Positions 34,890 to 47,437 of a stretch of 64,000 nucleotides of DNA are shown here, piece by piece. Positions within the stretch are counted from its first letter, which is position 1, and each line of letters begins with the position of its first letter. Position numbers and translations under genes: made by a program. The stretch is from Nyssa sinensis (taxonomy: Eukaryota > Streptophyta > Magnoliopsida > Cornales > Nyssaceae), in assembly GCA_008638375.1 (NCBI GenBank), contig CM018049.1:2344001-2408000 (forward strand), read 5' to 3'. The notes below the pieces were generated by a model. The model did no database searches, had not been told where the DNA came from, and saw only the letters and a list, made by a program, of their open reading frames with translations.

Positions 34890-35619
34890 GACTCTACCAT
34901 TGAGTCCGGAGCGTCGAAGAAAGTCAGTTTAGGCTTCCCTAGAATTTAATTCGGACTCTGGTATGAAAAAGGGAACAAAGGTCTTTCATCGTTTTACGTG
35001 TCATTTTTTTTTTTGTACTTCGGTTCGTAATTTGGACTCCATTATTGAGTCCGGGATGTCAAAGAAAGTCAATTTAGTCCTTCCTTGGTTTTAATTTGGC
35101 TTTTGGTGTACTAGGGGTAATTTGGTCATTTTACTCCCTTACGTGTCTTTATGTTCGGGACCTCATCTCATGTCGTGGACCTCATTATTGGACTCAGAAG
35201 GTCCGAGATAGTAAGATTACACTAATAACTTGTTAATTTTGGTCAATGGGTATTTTGGTAATTTATACCTTAACGTGTCTAAATTTTTCAGAGTCCCGCC
35301 TCGTGAAACGGACCCCACCATTAGATTCAGAATGTTTGAAATAGTTAGAATCCACTATTTATTTATTTTATTTGGACCTCGTTTGACTTATTTATGGGGC
35401 AGGGGCATTTTGGTCATTTTGACATTTTTAGGGGTCTTTAATTTTTTTAGGACCTCATCTCATGTCGTGGACCTCACCATTGGACTCAGAAGGTCCGAGA
35501 TAGTAAGATTATACTAATAACTTGTTAATTTCGGACAAGGGGTATTTTGGTCATTTAGCCCTTTACGTGTCTTTATTTTTTGGGCCCCGTCTCGTAAAAC
35601 GGACCCTACCATTAGTCTC
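34890..35619 (-). repeat. Six-copy inverted-repeat module array in LTR I
   Basis: Motif copies start at 34890, 35034, 35177, 35310, 35469 and 35601 (mean spacing 142 bp). The second reads GGACTCCATTATTGAGTCC. Between them recur TTTTACGTGTC, GTATTTTGGTCATTT and a GATAGTAAGAWTACACTA block. Confidence 0.85.
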
Positions 35620-37402
35620 AGAATATCCAAAATAGTAAGGATACACTATTCATTTGTTTAATTTGGACTTCATTTGTCCTATTTATGACCCAAGGGTAAT
35701 TTAGTAATTTTACTTATTTAATAAAATAATTTAATAAATAATTTTATTATTTTATTATTTTTCCAGGGGCATATTTGCATAATTTTTCCAAAAATTGGGC
35801 CACAGTGTAAATTCGTAGAACAGTTGGGGGTCAAAGTATAATTTTTAAAACTTTTGGACTGAACCAGTGGGTTCAGTTCTATCTCAAATGAACCAGGTCC
35901 AGTTTCAACTGAACCAATCCGGTCTGGTTTGGTTTATTGCGTGATGCTAAACGACGCCGTCCCACTTAACCGTTTTATACGACGGGTCGGGTTCCAACCC
36001 GAACCCGATTTGACCCGTTTTGACCCGAACCGTCACTGTTCATCATCTCCCCTGTTTCTTCCCCAGTGTTGCCCTAGTTGCAGGTTTTCGTTTTTTCCTA
36101 TTTCGTGGATTTTGGCCAACTATTTTCTTACTGTTTCTTCTCCAAATCACTTCTGGGACATGAATGATTAAGTTTGCATTCATTTGGAAGTTCAAAACTT
36201 GTTCATACGTTCGGTTTTGAGTTTGATAATCCAGACCAACAATTCGGCCATTCATGCTCATTTTTGAGCCAAATTCGATGAGACTTGTTCTGTTGTGATC
36301 CCCTCTTCATGGGGCTTCACTTTTCATTCATCAAAGTAGATTTAATCTCATGTTTTTGAGATTTGTTTTTGGAACCCGAACTTATAATTCGATGTTTGGG
36401 CTTCGATTCTTTTGGATTTTGGTCGTGGCCATAAGTTTTGGCATGTTTGTGGAGTCAAGTTGAGGTTTTGATGATCAAAACCTGATTTGGTTGCCATTGG
36501 TTCAGACCTGCTTGAGCAAGGTCCTCCAATGGCTGCTTCACGTGGGTTTCTATTTTCTTGGGGTTTTTGAGGTCTAATTTCATGCTAGGTTAAGTCTAGA
36601 CACATCTTAAACATTATACATACATAAAACAAGGCTTATACAGTTCATGCATAGAAAAATTCCTAGAGAGAGAAAATGATGGTTTTTGTGTATTCTCACC
36701 TTTTTGGTTGAGATTGTTGCTCCTTCTTCCTTCTTCTCCTTTGTTCCTCACTTCTGAATCTCTCGAACCTCCTTCAATCTCTCCCTCACTCTCGGATGGT
36801 GGTGTGTGTGTGTACAAACACCATGTATATATGTATATAGAGATGTGATCATGGCAAATCTGATTGCCCTTCTACTTGGGTTAGCCAAATTCAGGTTTTT
36901 TCATGAGTGGTCTAAATTGCCACTGTTGGGCAGGCCATTGAGTGGCCGGTTGTGTGTGTGTGTGTGGTGTTTGACTTGTATTTTACTTGCATATATATAT
37001 ATATATATATGCATGGTTCAACCCTAATACACTTGGATAATATACACACCTCTCTTTGACACACACTCACTTTTGTACACTTTAGGCAATAGCATGCTCT
37101 CTTATTCCATATATAATACACATACATTTCATATATACATATTTTAACATACATGCATGCATGCATACACACACTCATATATATATATATATTTAAAGTT
37201 ATAATTATTTATATAGTATATGTATTTTTGCATTTAATTATATATATATATATGTATGTTACAATTTACTTCTTATATTAAAATAATTAATTACTTTAAA
37301 AATTAATTATTTTCTTAAATGTATCATCTTTGTACTAATCTTCGTATCCTCGTAATACGTGTCACAATACCCGGCATTCTCGGGTCGGGGTATTACACCA
37401 AC

Positions 37403-37560
37403 TCTCGTCCCAACACGTGTCCGAGTCAACTCATGTGACTTAATTCAAACAGTGAGTCGACTCATCGTCTTCTCCATTGTTTTCTTCACTGTTGCCCTAA
37501 TTTTCTGCGTTTCTTCCCTTCCAATTTCGTGCATTTGTAGTCACTGTTTTTCTCTACTAT
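37403..37560 (-). mobile_element. Piece of LTR H between I and J
   Basis: These 158 bases carry CACGTGTCCGAGTCAACTC and GAGTCGACTCATCG (the G-box/GAGTC cluster) and join 32987 on one side and 46534 on the other once I and J are removed. Confidence 0.85.
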
Positions 37561-39945
37561 TGTCACATCCCGCACCCCACCCTATGCGGATGCCGAAGAT
37601 GTGATGCCAGTTAGCCGCCTTGTCGTTTTCCCAACCGACAATGCGACCAACCAAAGGCAAACTTCTGAAACGTAAAATGAATTGCATTCCAATGTAGGGT
37701 CAGAATAGCGGAAATTAAAACCTTTTTATCTCGGGAATGCAACTCAACTATATACCACAAGTATGTACTACAGAGCAAGTCTAAAACCAAACAACTAATA
37801 ACTCTAAGCCACAGAGCACATCCATAACAGATATATAACACAAAGCATATCAAATTCCTCCAGAGTACCATTACCATGAGCCATGTCCCTACATATCTAT
37901 TACATATGAATAAATTCAACTATATCATCAGACTCACCTAAATAGCCAGAGTCAATCCCTCAGAACCCAAGTCTCCACATTTTATTTCTATTAGATCCTC
38001 ACTTGAGAATGCCTTTCAATCTACCCGTATCATGTCATTGTGCTTTCTAATCCAATGGAGATGATTCCTGAAAAATGTTAGATAAATGGAATGAGCTTAA
38101 ACAAGCTCAGTGAGTAACATAGGTTCCTGCCATGGTTTTCAAAACCAGTTCATATATACATGTATGCTCCAAATGCAGCTCAAATAGAACAATGCAGCTC
38201 ATGTAGAACAAATGTAGCTCAAACAGATCAGATCAGAACAGAACATAACAAATCAGATCAAACTAAATAGAACAGAACGGACAGAACAGATCAAAACAGA
38301 ACAGAACTGAACTGAACTGAATACCAATCAATCAAAGGCATAGCATCAAATGCCTGAACCTTCCCCAGCTGCCCATAAGCGGACGACTCGTGGGGCCTCT
38401 ACCCTCTGGGGTCAGTATCAGAGCGGAACAGAACAGAATTGAGCGGGACAGAAACAGAACAGAATGCCAATCTTACAGACGAGCCTTCCCAGCTGCCCAT
38501 AAGCGGACTACTCGTGGGGCATCTACCCTCTGGGTCGTGCTCTGGCATAAAACCGCTCAATCCTGTGGTGGGCCCAGAGTAAGACTCAACATATCAAACT
38601 GAATCAAATCAGACTCCAAAGCATGGGTGACAGAAAAACAAACTCGAACAGAATCAACAGGATATATCAGAAGGCAAGATAGAACGGAATCATGCCACAA
38701 ATAATGCAGTACAACGAGTATGGCTGAAAGCATATGCAGTAAAACAGTATAGTGCATAAAACAGTTCAGCATATAAAGTAGTACAGTATACGGATTTAGA
38801 TAGTATAAAAAAATATACACCAAGTCAGGAGTCCGAGTTACTCACCTGCATATACGTTTATCTCCATTCACAGACATCTTCCAAATACGTTGCTAGTCAT
38901 GTCCATGCAGATCCTAAGCATCATAGGCATTATCCTTCTGATGGCCTATCATAATTGATTTAACATCCAATAGATCATGCTCCTCAATTGTGAATATATC
39001 CAACTTTTGGATAATTGCAGTCAAACGTGAACCAAATTGTTGTGCATCTAGAGTTTGAGGTTGATCTTCAATCCACGGCTCAGCAGTTAAAGAAAACACA
39101 CCGGCAGGTTGATCGAGTCGGGCAGCCATTTTAAATACTGGAAACTAGAGGTAACTTGATCGGGAAACTGCTCACTAATTCTCAACTGGAGCGGCAGAAA
39201 CAGAGGAATCCATGACCACACTTACCAGCCAATGGCAATTGAAGCTCTGAACCATCCAACACCAAGCATCAAATCACACATAAATCTCTCAATTCAAACC
39301 GCAACCAACACAACCCTGCAACGCTCCACTCAATTCCAAACTCCCCTACAAAGCCCCAACATCCATACCATAAATATATATATATATATATATATATGTT
39401 TATATATTCCTGCAACAAACCCCAAACAAAGGAACAATTGTCAAATCCGAGCTGCTGTACCCAAACCTTCACGGAAGAATTCCTCTTTCACCAACACGCT
39501 ACACAGACACAGATATATACACATACATACATACATTCCTCTCCATGGATTTCCCCCTGCTGCAACGTCTCCCATTTCTGCACCGCTACTGCCGCGACAT
39601 TGTCTCCACCCCCCATCGCTAACTCCAGTAGGTAGCCACACGCAAATTCTGAGTCACAACCACAACATCTATACACACACAATTTTGAGCCGCATCAGAA
39701 TCTACCGCCTGAATCTGCACCGCATCTCTTCCTGCCGTTTCTTTGTGTAGAAGCTTCCTGCTTCATCTATATATATACAAAATCCTGCTGCACCTACCAG
39801 AGAATTTATGGAATTCTCTGTATTTTTCCACGGCTTCCTCTGCACCGCCTTTTCTCTTAACCGGTTACCGTCTCAACCCTCTCTTCCCTTCCACCGCTAC
39901 ACCCACAAATATATATGGAAGCTTTAGGCATTCCATCCAAGCTAC

Positions 39946-39976
<31 letters not shown>

Positions 39977-40081
39977 TACATGCCCTGTTCTCACCGACTT
40001 CCTCCCTTTCTCCATTTTTCTCCCTTTTTCTCGAGATATCTAGAAGCTTCACGTTTCTTCCACTTTTATTTTCCTTGCTTT

Positions 40082-40120
<39 letters not shown>

Positions 40121-40639
40121 TTATTTATTTTAGAATCTACCACTCTCCCTTTATTGTATATAAAATATATTTCCATATATTTTATATATCTTCTTAAAGT
40201 TAGTATCTTTGACCATTTTATTACAATTATATAAAATATAATTTCTATATATTTTATATACATATTATTTCCATTCCAAAATATTAAATTAAGCAACGCC
40301 GTCCAATTTGGCATAAAATCGGGACTCGGTATTATTAATATTTATTTTACCAATTTTAAGTCACCGTTCGTATTTTATATTTTATGTATTTTATTCGCAT
40401 GATAAATTTTTCTGTATCAATTCCATTTATCCATTTCGGCACTTAATCAGCTAGGTTAATTAATTTCCCGAGCATTTGTTATTTTCAGTGGTCTGAATTA
40501 ATTTTATATTTTCTAATAATTAATTCAATCATGCTCACTGTACTTTGGGCTATTACGAATCGTTATCGTCACGTAATTTATTTGTTTTTATTAAATAGAG
40601 GTACAGTCTTGGTTCATGTCGGATTTTCGAGATATTACA
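37561..40639 (-). mobile_element. 3' LTR of J, 3079 bp
   Basis: On the plus strand it starts TGTCACATCCCGCACCCC and ends TTTTCGAGATATTACA. It contains acceptor TTTTTCAG at 38068, a CAGAACAGA-rich tract 38220-38330, an internal repeat of AGCTGCCCATAAGCGGAC (38369 and 38499), donor GCAG|GTGAGTAAC at 38846/38845, the shorter form of the captured coding block (38846-39130), donor CTG|GTAAGTG at 39226/39225 and AT repeats. It is 760 bases shorter than the other LTR. Confidence 0.93.
38914..39129 (-). pseudogene. Captured host-like coding block in the 3' LTR of J
   Basis: The minus strand is open for 71 codons, beginning MAARLDQPAGVFSLTAEPW and including FGSRLTAIIQKLDIFTIEEH; it ends at a stop near 38914. 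Composition looks like real protein, not repeat. In the 5' LTR the same frame continues upstream into the part missing here, so this start is a deletion edge and not a true start. I do not recognise the family. It is not gag or pol. Confidence 0.55.
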
Positions 40640-40653
40640 TTCTTACCACCTTC
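40640..40653 (-). other. Polypurine tract of J
   Basis: The minus strand reads GAAGGTGGTAAGAA directly before the 3' LTR start. This is the usual place and type for plus-strand DNA priming. Confidence 0.8.
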
Positions 40654-42669
40654 AAAAGAGTTTTGTCCCCAAAACTCAACTAGTTGTATAGTGAAGTAAT
40701 CATCTAGTAGTCAAATTATCTACAAAGGAATCTATTGATTCAATTATGTACCTTAAGATTTTAACTTCAATCACTTCTACTGACAGGTCTCTAATTGGCA
40801 TTAGGCGATAATCCCCAATTATACAAATTCAAGGCAGATCCAAAAATTCCATAGTAAGATTGATTTGTCAATCCACAAAATATACTGCCACACAATGTTG
40901 ACCTCTAGCATAATACTAATAGGTCTCCAAGTATTATGAGTCTATAACCTCCAAGCAAACAAATGTCGAATCAGATCCAAGAAATTCACAATAAGTCTGA
41001 TTGACAAACCACAAAATATACATTGTAAACAAGATTCAATACCACAATGAGATTATATAGTCTTGTCTTTTAACAAAATGCAATCATGTCTCTAAGTATC
41101 ATGAGTCTAGAATCCCCAAACATACAATTCAGATCAGATTTAGAAATCCACAAGAAATCTGCTTTACAATTTACCAAATATAGGTTGCCACTAAAATTTG
41201 ATATCAGATTTATGTTACCTCAAAGTTGGGAATCACTCTCAAATGATTAAAAATCATCTACTAAGATTATTCAATCAGATTTGAGTTCCCAAACAGTCCT
41301 TATGATATCCATAATCATAATGATCAATATCAAGTTACTTGGCTTATAGTCATTGTCTCCCCAATCATTATATCCACAACATAATTATCATGTCAGGGTT
41401 AGCTTACCTATAGTTATTTTCCCTTAAACAATGGATCCACCGAGTACACGCCATCACCAAGTTCAAATTTGATGATCATCCTCAAAATGTGTTATGTCGC
41501 CAAAATCAATATCAGATCCATTTCATCTAAATCACATTTGGCAATCATCCTCAAATGATTGGAAATCAATTACTAAGATCATTCAATGACATTTGAATTC
41601 ACAAAGTAATCAGTTTTTTGTATCCACAATCATAAGTATCAATCAGATCAAGAAAATTTCATAATAAGGCTAGTTAACAATCTACAAAATACATACTATC
41701 ACCAGGGTTTGATATTAGATCAATTTCGCATTAAATCACATGTGACATTCATCCTCAAGATTATTCAATCATATATGATTCCTCAAACCATTAGAGATCG
41801 GTCATTAAGATTTTCATTTATACCCAATTCCACCAATTACTGATTTCGGTATCCCTAATTATAATGATTAATACCAAAGTTAGCGCACCTAGAGTCGTTT
41901 TCCTCCCAAAATTATTGTGCATTTGATTAGTTCAGTTGCCTTTACCAATTTAATCATAGCATAATCTTTTCTCCCAAGAACTGTTAACTGTAGTGACTAA
42001 ACATGCCATCGTCACCAAAAATTACTCAATCATATAGTCATCTAAGTCACTAAATAGTCCACAAATTTAGTTCTAGTCTGATCTTTCCCAAAGAATGATT
42101 AACCTAGAACTTACTTTTCCACTACGCTACTCTGATATAATCTTCAAATTCTCAAGATCATCAATTCCACTTATAGGCCTACTTATATCTCCCGAGAAGT
42201 ATTGAGCATCTGATCATCCTGATCATCCAAGGAAAAATCAACTTCAATCATGTCTTCAAAGATCATTAACCATTACTCAAATATCACTCGGTGATGTACA
42301 ACTTCAGACCAGTTGATCCCTAGTCCTTAGATTCCTTGGAATTACTGATTTATCGTCTATTACTAAAGACTTCCATAATCCCACGTCTAGTCTCCAAAAG
42401 TGGGACCTAATATCCACGGCTCAGGTACTCTGTGGTGTTTAATCCATGACTTAATGCTCTATTGTAACAATGACTCCCAAATCATTTCACATCGTATTGT
42501 CCTCAGGTTTCCATCTTGTATAGATAACCTTAACTTGTTGCTCAAATATTACTCTGTGGTACTCGTCGATCTTAACTATTTTCAACCTTAGCTCTAATCA
42601 CACTCATTAATCTTTACTATTTAAAAACCTTTGCTCTCATCACGCTCATGAATCTTTACTATTTATAAA
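40654..42669 (-). mobile_element. Non-coding interior of J
   Basis: About 2 kb without a coding frame of note on either strand. It is AT-rich and built of loosely repeated phrases such as TCCTCAAATGATT, ATCATAATGATCAAT and AGGTCTCCAAGTATTATGAGTC, recurring roughly at 40920/41095, 41220/41530/41740 and 41290/41630/41850. This points to ancient internal duplications. I see no gag leader or packaging motif that I can name. Confidence 0.7.
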
Positions 42670-42686
42670 CCATTGCTCTGATACCA
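42670..42686 (-). other. Primer binding site of J (initiator tRNA-Met)
   Basis: The minus strand reads TGGTATCAGAGCAATGG, three bases from the 5' LTR boundary at 42690. Confidence 0.93.
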
Positions 42687-44267
42687 CTCTGTCACATCCC
42701 GCACCGCACCCTACGCGGATGCCGAAGATGTGATGCCAGTTAGCCGCCTTGTCGTTTTCCCAACCGACAATGCGACCAACCAAAGGCAAACTTCTGAAAC
42801 TTAAAATGAATTGCATTCCAATGTAGGGTCAGAATAGCGGAAATTAAAACCTTTTTATCTCGGGAATCTAACTCAACTATATACCACAAGTATGTACCAC
42901 AGAGCAAGTCTAAAACCAAACAACTAATAACTCTAAGCCACAGAGCACATCCATAACAGATATATAACACAAAGCATATCAAATTCCTCCAGACTACCAT
43001 TACCATGAGCCATATCCCTACATATCTATTACATATGAATAAATTCAACTATATCATCAGACTCACCTGAATAGCCAGAGTCAATCCCTCAGAACCCAAG
43101 TCTCCACATTTTATTTCTGTCAGATCCTCACTTGAGAATGCCTTTCAATCTACCCGTATCATGTCATTGTGCTTTCTAATCCAATGGAGATGATTCCTGA
43201 AAAATGTTAGATAAATGGAATGAGCTTAAACAAGCTCAGTGAGTAACATAGGTTCCTGCCATGGGTTTCAAAACCAGTTCATATATACATGTATGCTCCA
43301 AATGCAGCTCAAATAGAACAATGCAGCTCATGTAGAACAAATGTAGCTCAAACAAATCAGATCAAAACAGAACAGAACAAATCAGATCAAACTGAATAGA
43401 ACAGAACGGACAGAACAGATCAAAACAGAACAGAACTGAACTGAACTGAATACCAATCAATCAATGGCATAGCATCAAATGCCTGAACCTTCCCCAGCTG
43501 CCCATAAGCGGACGACTCGTGGGGCCTCTACCCTCTGGGGTCAGTATCAGAGCAGAACAGAACAGAATTGAGCGGGACAGAAACAGAACAGAATGCCAAT
43601 CTTATAGACGAGCCTTCCCAGCTGCCCATAAGCGGACTACTCGTGGGGCCTCTACCCTCTGGGTCGTGCTCTGGCATAAAACCGCTCAATCCTGTGGTGG
43701 GCCCAGAGTAAGACTCAACATATCAAACTGAATCAAATCAGACTCCAAAGCATGGGTGACAGAAAAACAGACTCGAACAGAATCAACAGGATATATCAGA
43801 AGGCAAGATAGAACAGGAATCATGCCACAAATAATGCAGTACAACGAGTATGGCTGAAAGCATATGCAAGTAAAACAGTATAGTGCATAAAACAGTTCAG
43901 CATATAAAGTAGTACAGTATACGGATTTAGATAGTATAAAAAAATATACACCAAGTCAGGAGTCCGAGTTACTCACCTGCATATACGTTTATCTCCATTC
44001 ACAGACATCTTCCAAATACGTTGCTAGTCATGTCCATGCAGATCCTAAGCATCGTAGGCATTATCCTTCTGATGGCTATCATAATTGATTTAACATCCAA
44101 TAGATCATGCTCCTCAATTGTGAATATATCCAACTTTTGGATAATTGCAGTCTAAACGTGAACCAAATTGTTGTGCATCTAGAGTTTGAGGTTGATCTTC
44201 AATCCACGGCTCAGCAGTTAAAGAAAACACACCGGCAGGTTGATCGAGTCGGCCAGCCATTTTAAAT

Positions 44268-45028
44268 CCAGTTTCATCAGCTTCTTCAGCTTTTTCCCCC
44301 AAGCTATCTAGGATTCTGACTGATCATGCCTTTTCCCAGAATTCACTGCATCCCAACCATTGGACCTTGAAGAATCCTCTTGTGCTCTTTCAAACCAGAC
44401 TTCAGGAGTTGAAACCGATCGACCAAATTGGTCTGACAGATATTGGCCATCCTTAAACCAGCCACATTGGCTTCAAAGCATTCATTCATTTGCAACAAAT
44501 GTTCCATGTGTAGATCCCAAATCAATTACATAAATGCTCTCATTCTTGTGATGAGCGATAATAGCCTGCTGTCATGAAACAGATTGATGATCAAGCACAA
44601 AATCACAAGAATGAAACTGCCTCATCATCCACTGCCGTGGCTTCCTCCATCGCTTCTCTTCTAGTGTATTAGACTTGTAAAAAAGCCAAGCATCACTAAC
44701 CAAAACTGTTAATATTCCCACATGAACTGTATTCATTTCACTCCTACTGCCACAAAACCACAACATTTACATGCAATTTCGACCACAGAACCGTAACATC
44801 CCCATACACAATCTCCTTTGAATTCGGTTCCCTCAAGACCAATACACCAGTAGTGATAATTAAATGTCAAATACAGAGCAGTCCCAAAGCACCAAAATAC
44901 GCATTGACATCCTATTAGTAACTAGACCTCCACTCCCTGTAGCAGCTGTAGCTGCTAGACCCCATAATGCAAACATGAACACTGAACTTATTGTAAAAAA
45001 ATAGGGAGTACAAGACCATCGATTAAAT
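44268..45028 (-). other. 761-bp segment present in only one J LTR
   Basis: The left edge follows TTTTAAAT and the right edge ends GATTAAAT; the other LTR has one junction TTTTAAATACTGG. The shared TTAAAT suggests a deletion in the 3' LTR through 6-bp microhomology. The segment carries the FHA-like pseudogene. Confidence 0.85.
44320..44766 (-). pseudogene. FHA-domain gene fragment captured in the J 5' LTR
   Basis: The minus-strand frame from 44766 includes RQFHSCDFVLDHQSVS, a stop where Arg is expected, then AIIAHHKNESIYVIDLGSTHGTFVANE. This is the core of a forkhead-associated (phosphothreonine-binding) domain: DHxSVSR, then LGSTHGTF. The closest plant family I recall is the NIPP1-like nuclear PP1 regulator, held loosely. 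After more stops another coding-like piece (DQFGRSVSTPEVWFERAQED, SNGWDAVNSGKRHDQSES) leads with a frame change into LGEKAEEADETGFKMA and the block shared with the 3' LTR. It is a broken host gene copy, apparently intron-poor, carried as LTR sequence. Confidence 0.65.
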
Positions 45029-45833
45029 ACTGGAAACTAGAGGTAACTTGATCGGGAAACTGCTCACTAATTCTCAACTGGAGCGGCAGAAACAGAGGAA
45101 TCCATGACCACACTTACCAGCCAATGCAATTGAAGCTCTGAACCATCCAACACCAAGCATCAAATCACACTTAAATCTCTCAATTCAAACCGCAACCAAC
45201 ACAACCCTGCAACGCTGCACTCAATTCCAAACTCCCTTACAAAGCCCCAACATCCATACCATAAATATATATATATATATATATATGTTTATATATTCCT
45301 GCAACAAACCCCAAACAAAGGAACAATTGTCAAATCCGAGCTGCTGTACCCATACCTTCACGGAAGAATTCCTCTTTCACCAACACGCTACACAGACACA
45401 GATATATACACATACATACATACATTCCTCTCCATGGATTTCCCCCTACTGCAACATCTCCCATTTCTGCACCGCTACTGCCATGACATTGTCTCCACCC
45501 CCCATCGCAACTCCAGTAGTAGCCACACTGCAAATTCTGAGTCACAACCACAACATCTATACACACACAATTTTGAGCCGCATCGGAATCTACCGCCTGA
45601 ATCTGCACCGCATCTCTTCCTACCGCTTCTTTGTGTAGAAGCTTCCTGTTTCATCTATATATATACAAAATCCTGCTGCGCCTACCAGAGAATTTATGGA
45701 ATTCTCTGTATTTTTCCACGGCTTCCTCTGCACCACCTTTTCTCTTGACCGGTTGCCGTCTTAACCCTCTCTACCCTTCCACCGCTACACCCACAAATAT
45801 ATGTGGAAGCTTTAGGCATTCCATCCAAGCTAC

Positions 45834-45866
<33 letters not shown>

Positions 45867-45971
45867 TACATGCCCTGTTCTCACCGACTTCCTCCCTTTC
45901 TCCATTTTTCTCCTTTTTTCTCGAGATATCTAGAAGCTTCACGTTTCTTCCACTTTTATTTTCCTTGCTTT

Positions 45972-46002
<31 letters not shown>

Positions 46003-46533
46003 TTATTTATTTATTTATTTTAGAATTTACCACTCTCCCTTTATTGTATATAAAATATATTTCCATATATTTTATATATCTTCTTAAAGTTAGTATCTTT
46101 GACCATTTTATTACAATTATATAAAATATAATTTCTATATATTTTATATGCATATTATTTCCATTCCAAAATATTAAATTATGCAACGCCGTCCAATTTG
46201 GCATAAAATCGGGACTCGGTATTATTAATATTTATTTTACCAATTTTAAGTCACCGTCGTATTTTATATTTTATGTATTTTATTCGCATGATAAATTTTT
46301 CTGTATCAATTCCATTTATCCATTTCAGCACTTAATCAGCTAGGTTAATTAATTTCCCGAGCATTTGTTATTTTCAGTGGTCTGAATTAATTTTATATTT
46401 TCTAATAATTAATTCAATCATGCTCACTGTACTTTGGGCTATTACGAATCGTTATCGTCACGTAATTTATTTGTTTTTATTAAATAGAGGTACAGTCTTG
46501 GTTCATGTCGAATTTTCGGGATATTACAACTAT

Positions 46534-47406
46534 TGACTCTAAACTACTTCTAAAGCATCAAGGAATTGTTTAGCATCGATTTGGAGTTCCAGTTTGGGCT
46601 CTCGGTTGCGATTTGGAAGGTGATACTCAGACCTGCAACTGGGCATTACTGACTCATTTTTGAGTCAAATTTCATGGGGTTTCTTCTGTGATGGCTTATT
46701 TCTCATGGGGTTTTCGTTCCTATATTCAGAAGTAGGTTTAGAAGTCTAGAACAAAAATTGGGTTTCATGACCGAAACCTGCAACTCAAGTTTTAGGGTTC
46801 ATCCCTTTTGTTTTAGGGTCGCGGTCTAGTGTTTTAAAGGCATTGGGATAGTCTAGTTTAGGTTCCAAAACATGTATTTGGGTTTGGATTACTTGGATTC
46901 AGACCTGCACTAAAAATTTTTTGAAATTTTTATTTACCTGTAACTCACATTTTCTTAGTCGATTCTTCATGATTCTCCATAATTTTTCTTGTAATTTAAA
47001 GCTTAAAACATGTAGATTAAGACCCTATATTCGCATGCTTTCAAAGAACAACACACTGAAACAAAAGCGAACCTAAATGATACCTAATCAGTTTGAGTTT
47101 CTAACACCCTCCTTCTTCAGTTCCTCTCTACTACTCTAGTTCCTCCTCTCTCACTCTATCTCTCCCTTCTTCCTCACAGAACTCCTCTCTCTCTTTCGTA
47201 TGACTGAGTGGTGGGTGGCGGGTGTACACAATATGTATATATGTATATAGATATATATACATAATTATTACAATTCTGGTTGCCCCAACCACTAGATCAC
47301 CTATTGCTTGTTGCAGCACTCCAAATGAGTGTCCTTTGTTACTGTTTGGGGCAGGCCATCAATTTGGCTGTGTGTGTGTGTGGTGTTTTGTATATATGTA
47401 TATATG

Positions 47407-47437
<31 letters not shown>

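Larger units (their letters stand above)
32988..37397 (-). mobile_element. Solo LTR I, 4410 bp
   Basis: On the plus strand it starts TGTCACGACCCGAGACCC and ends GGGTCGGGGTATTACA, with TSD CCAAC at 32983-32987 and 37398-37402 inside H. In element order: AT-rich and AT/GT repeat start, leader, donor AAAAG|GTGAGA at 36700/36699, GGTTC boxes about 35860-35930, six inverted-repeat modules 34890-35619, coding-like exon 34412-34702, exon-like block 34240-34290, acceptor CCCCTTTCAG at 33421. It is uninterrupted. Confidence 0.94.
37561..46528 (-). mobile_element. Complete non-autonomous LTR retrotransposon J (LARD-like), 8968 bp
   Basis: It has two homologous LTRs (37561-40639 and 42690-46528), an initiator-Met PBS beside the right LTR, a polypurine tract beside the left LTR, and TSD ACTAT at 37556-37560 and 46529-46533. 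The PBS places the 5' LTR on the right, so it reads on the minus strand. The 2050-bp interior has no gag, protease, RT or integrase. The LTRs differ by a few percent at aligned bases plus one 761-bp length difference, so J is among the younger insertions. It would need proteins from another gypsy element. Its LTRs lack the GGACTC module array of the other families. Confidence 0.95.
42690..46528 (-). mobile_element. 5' LTR of J, 3839 bp
   Basis: On the plus strand it starts TGTCACATCCCGCACCGC and ends TTTTCGGGATATTACA. It aligns with the other LTR along its whole length except 44268-45028, which is present only here. That segment continues the captured coding frame, so this is the fuller, probably ancestral, form. 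Confidence 0.93.

Noticed and set aside
37611..37919. Minus-strand 102-codon frame at the 3' end of the J LTR, also present at 42740-43048
   Set aside because: Present in both LTRs simply because they are copies. It lies at the LTR end between acceptor and PBS, with Cys/Leu-rich text unlike a known family. Possible leader peptide, but not supported.
39232..39750. 172-codon plus-strand open frame in the J LTR
   Set aside because: It runs through an AT microsatellite and low-complexity Ser/His/Ile text, is broken in the other LTR copy, and is opposite to the element. A composition artefact.
39743..40234. 163-codon plus-strand frame with IYIYIY repeats
   Set aside because: It translates (TA)n repeats; the other J LTR gives different lengths. 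Not a gene.
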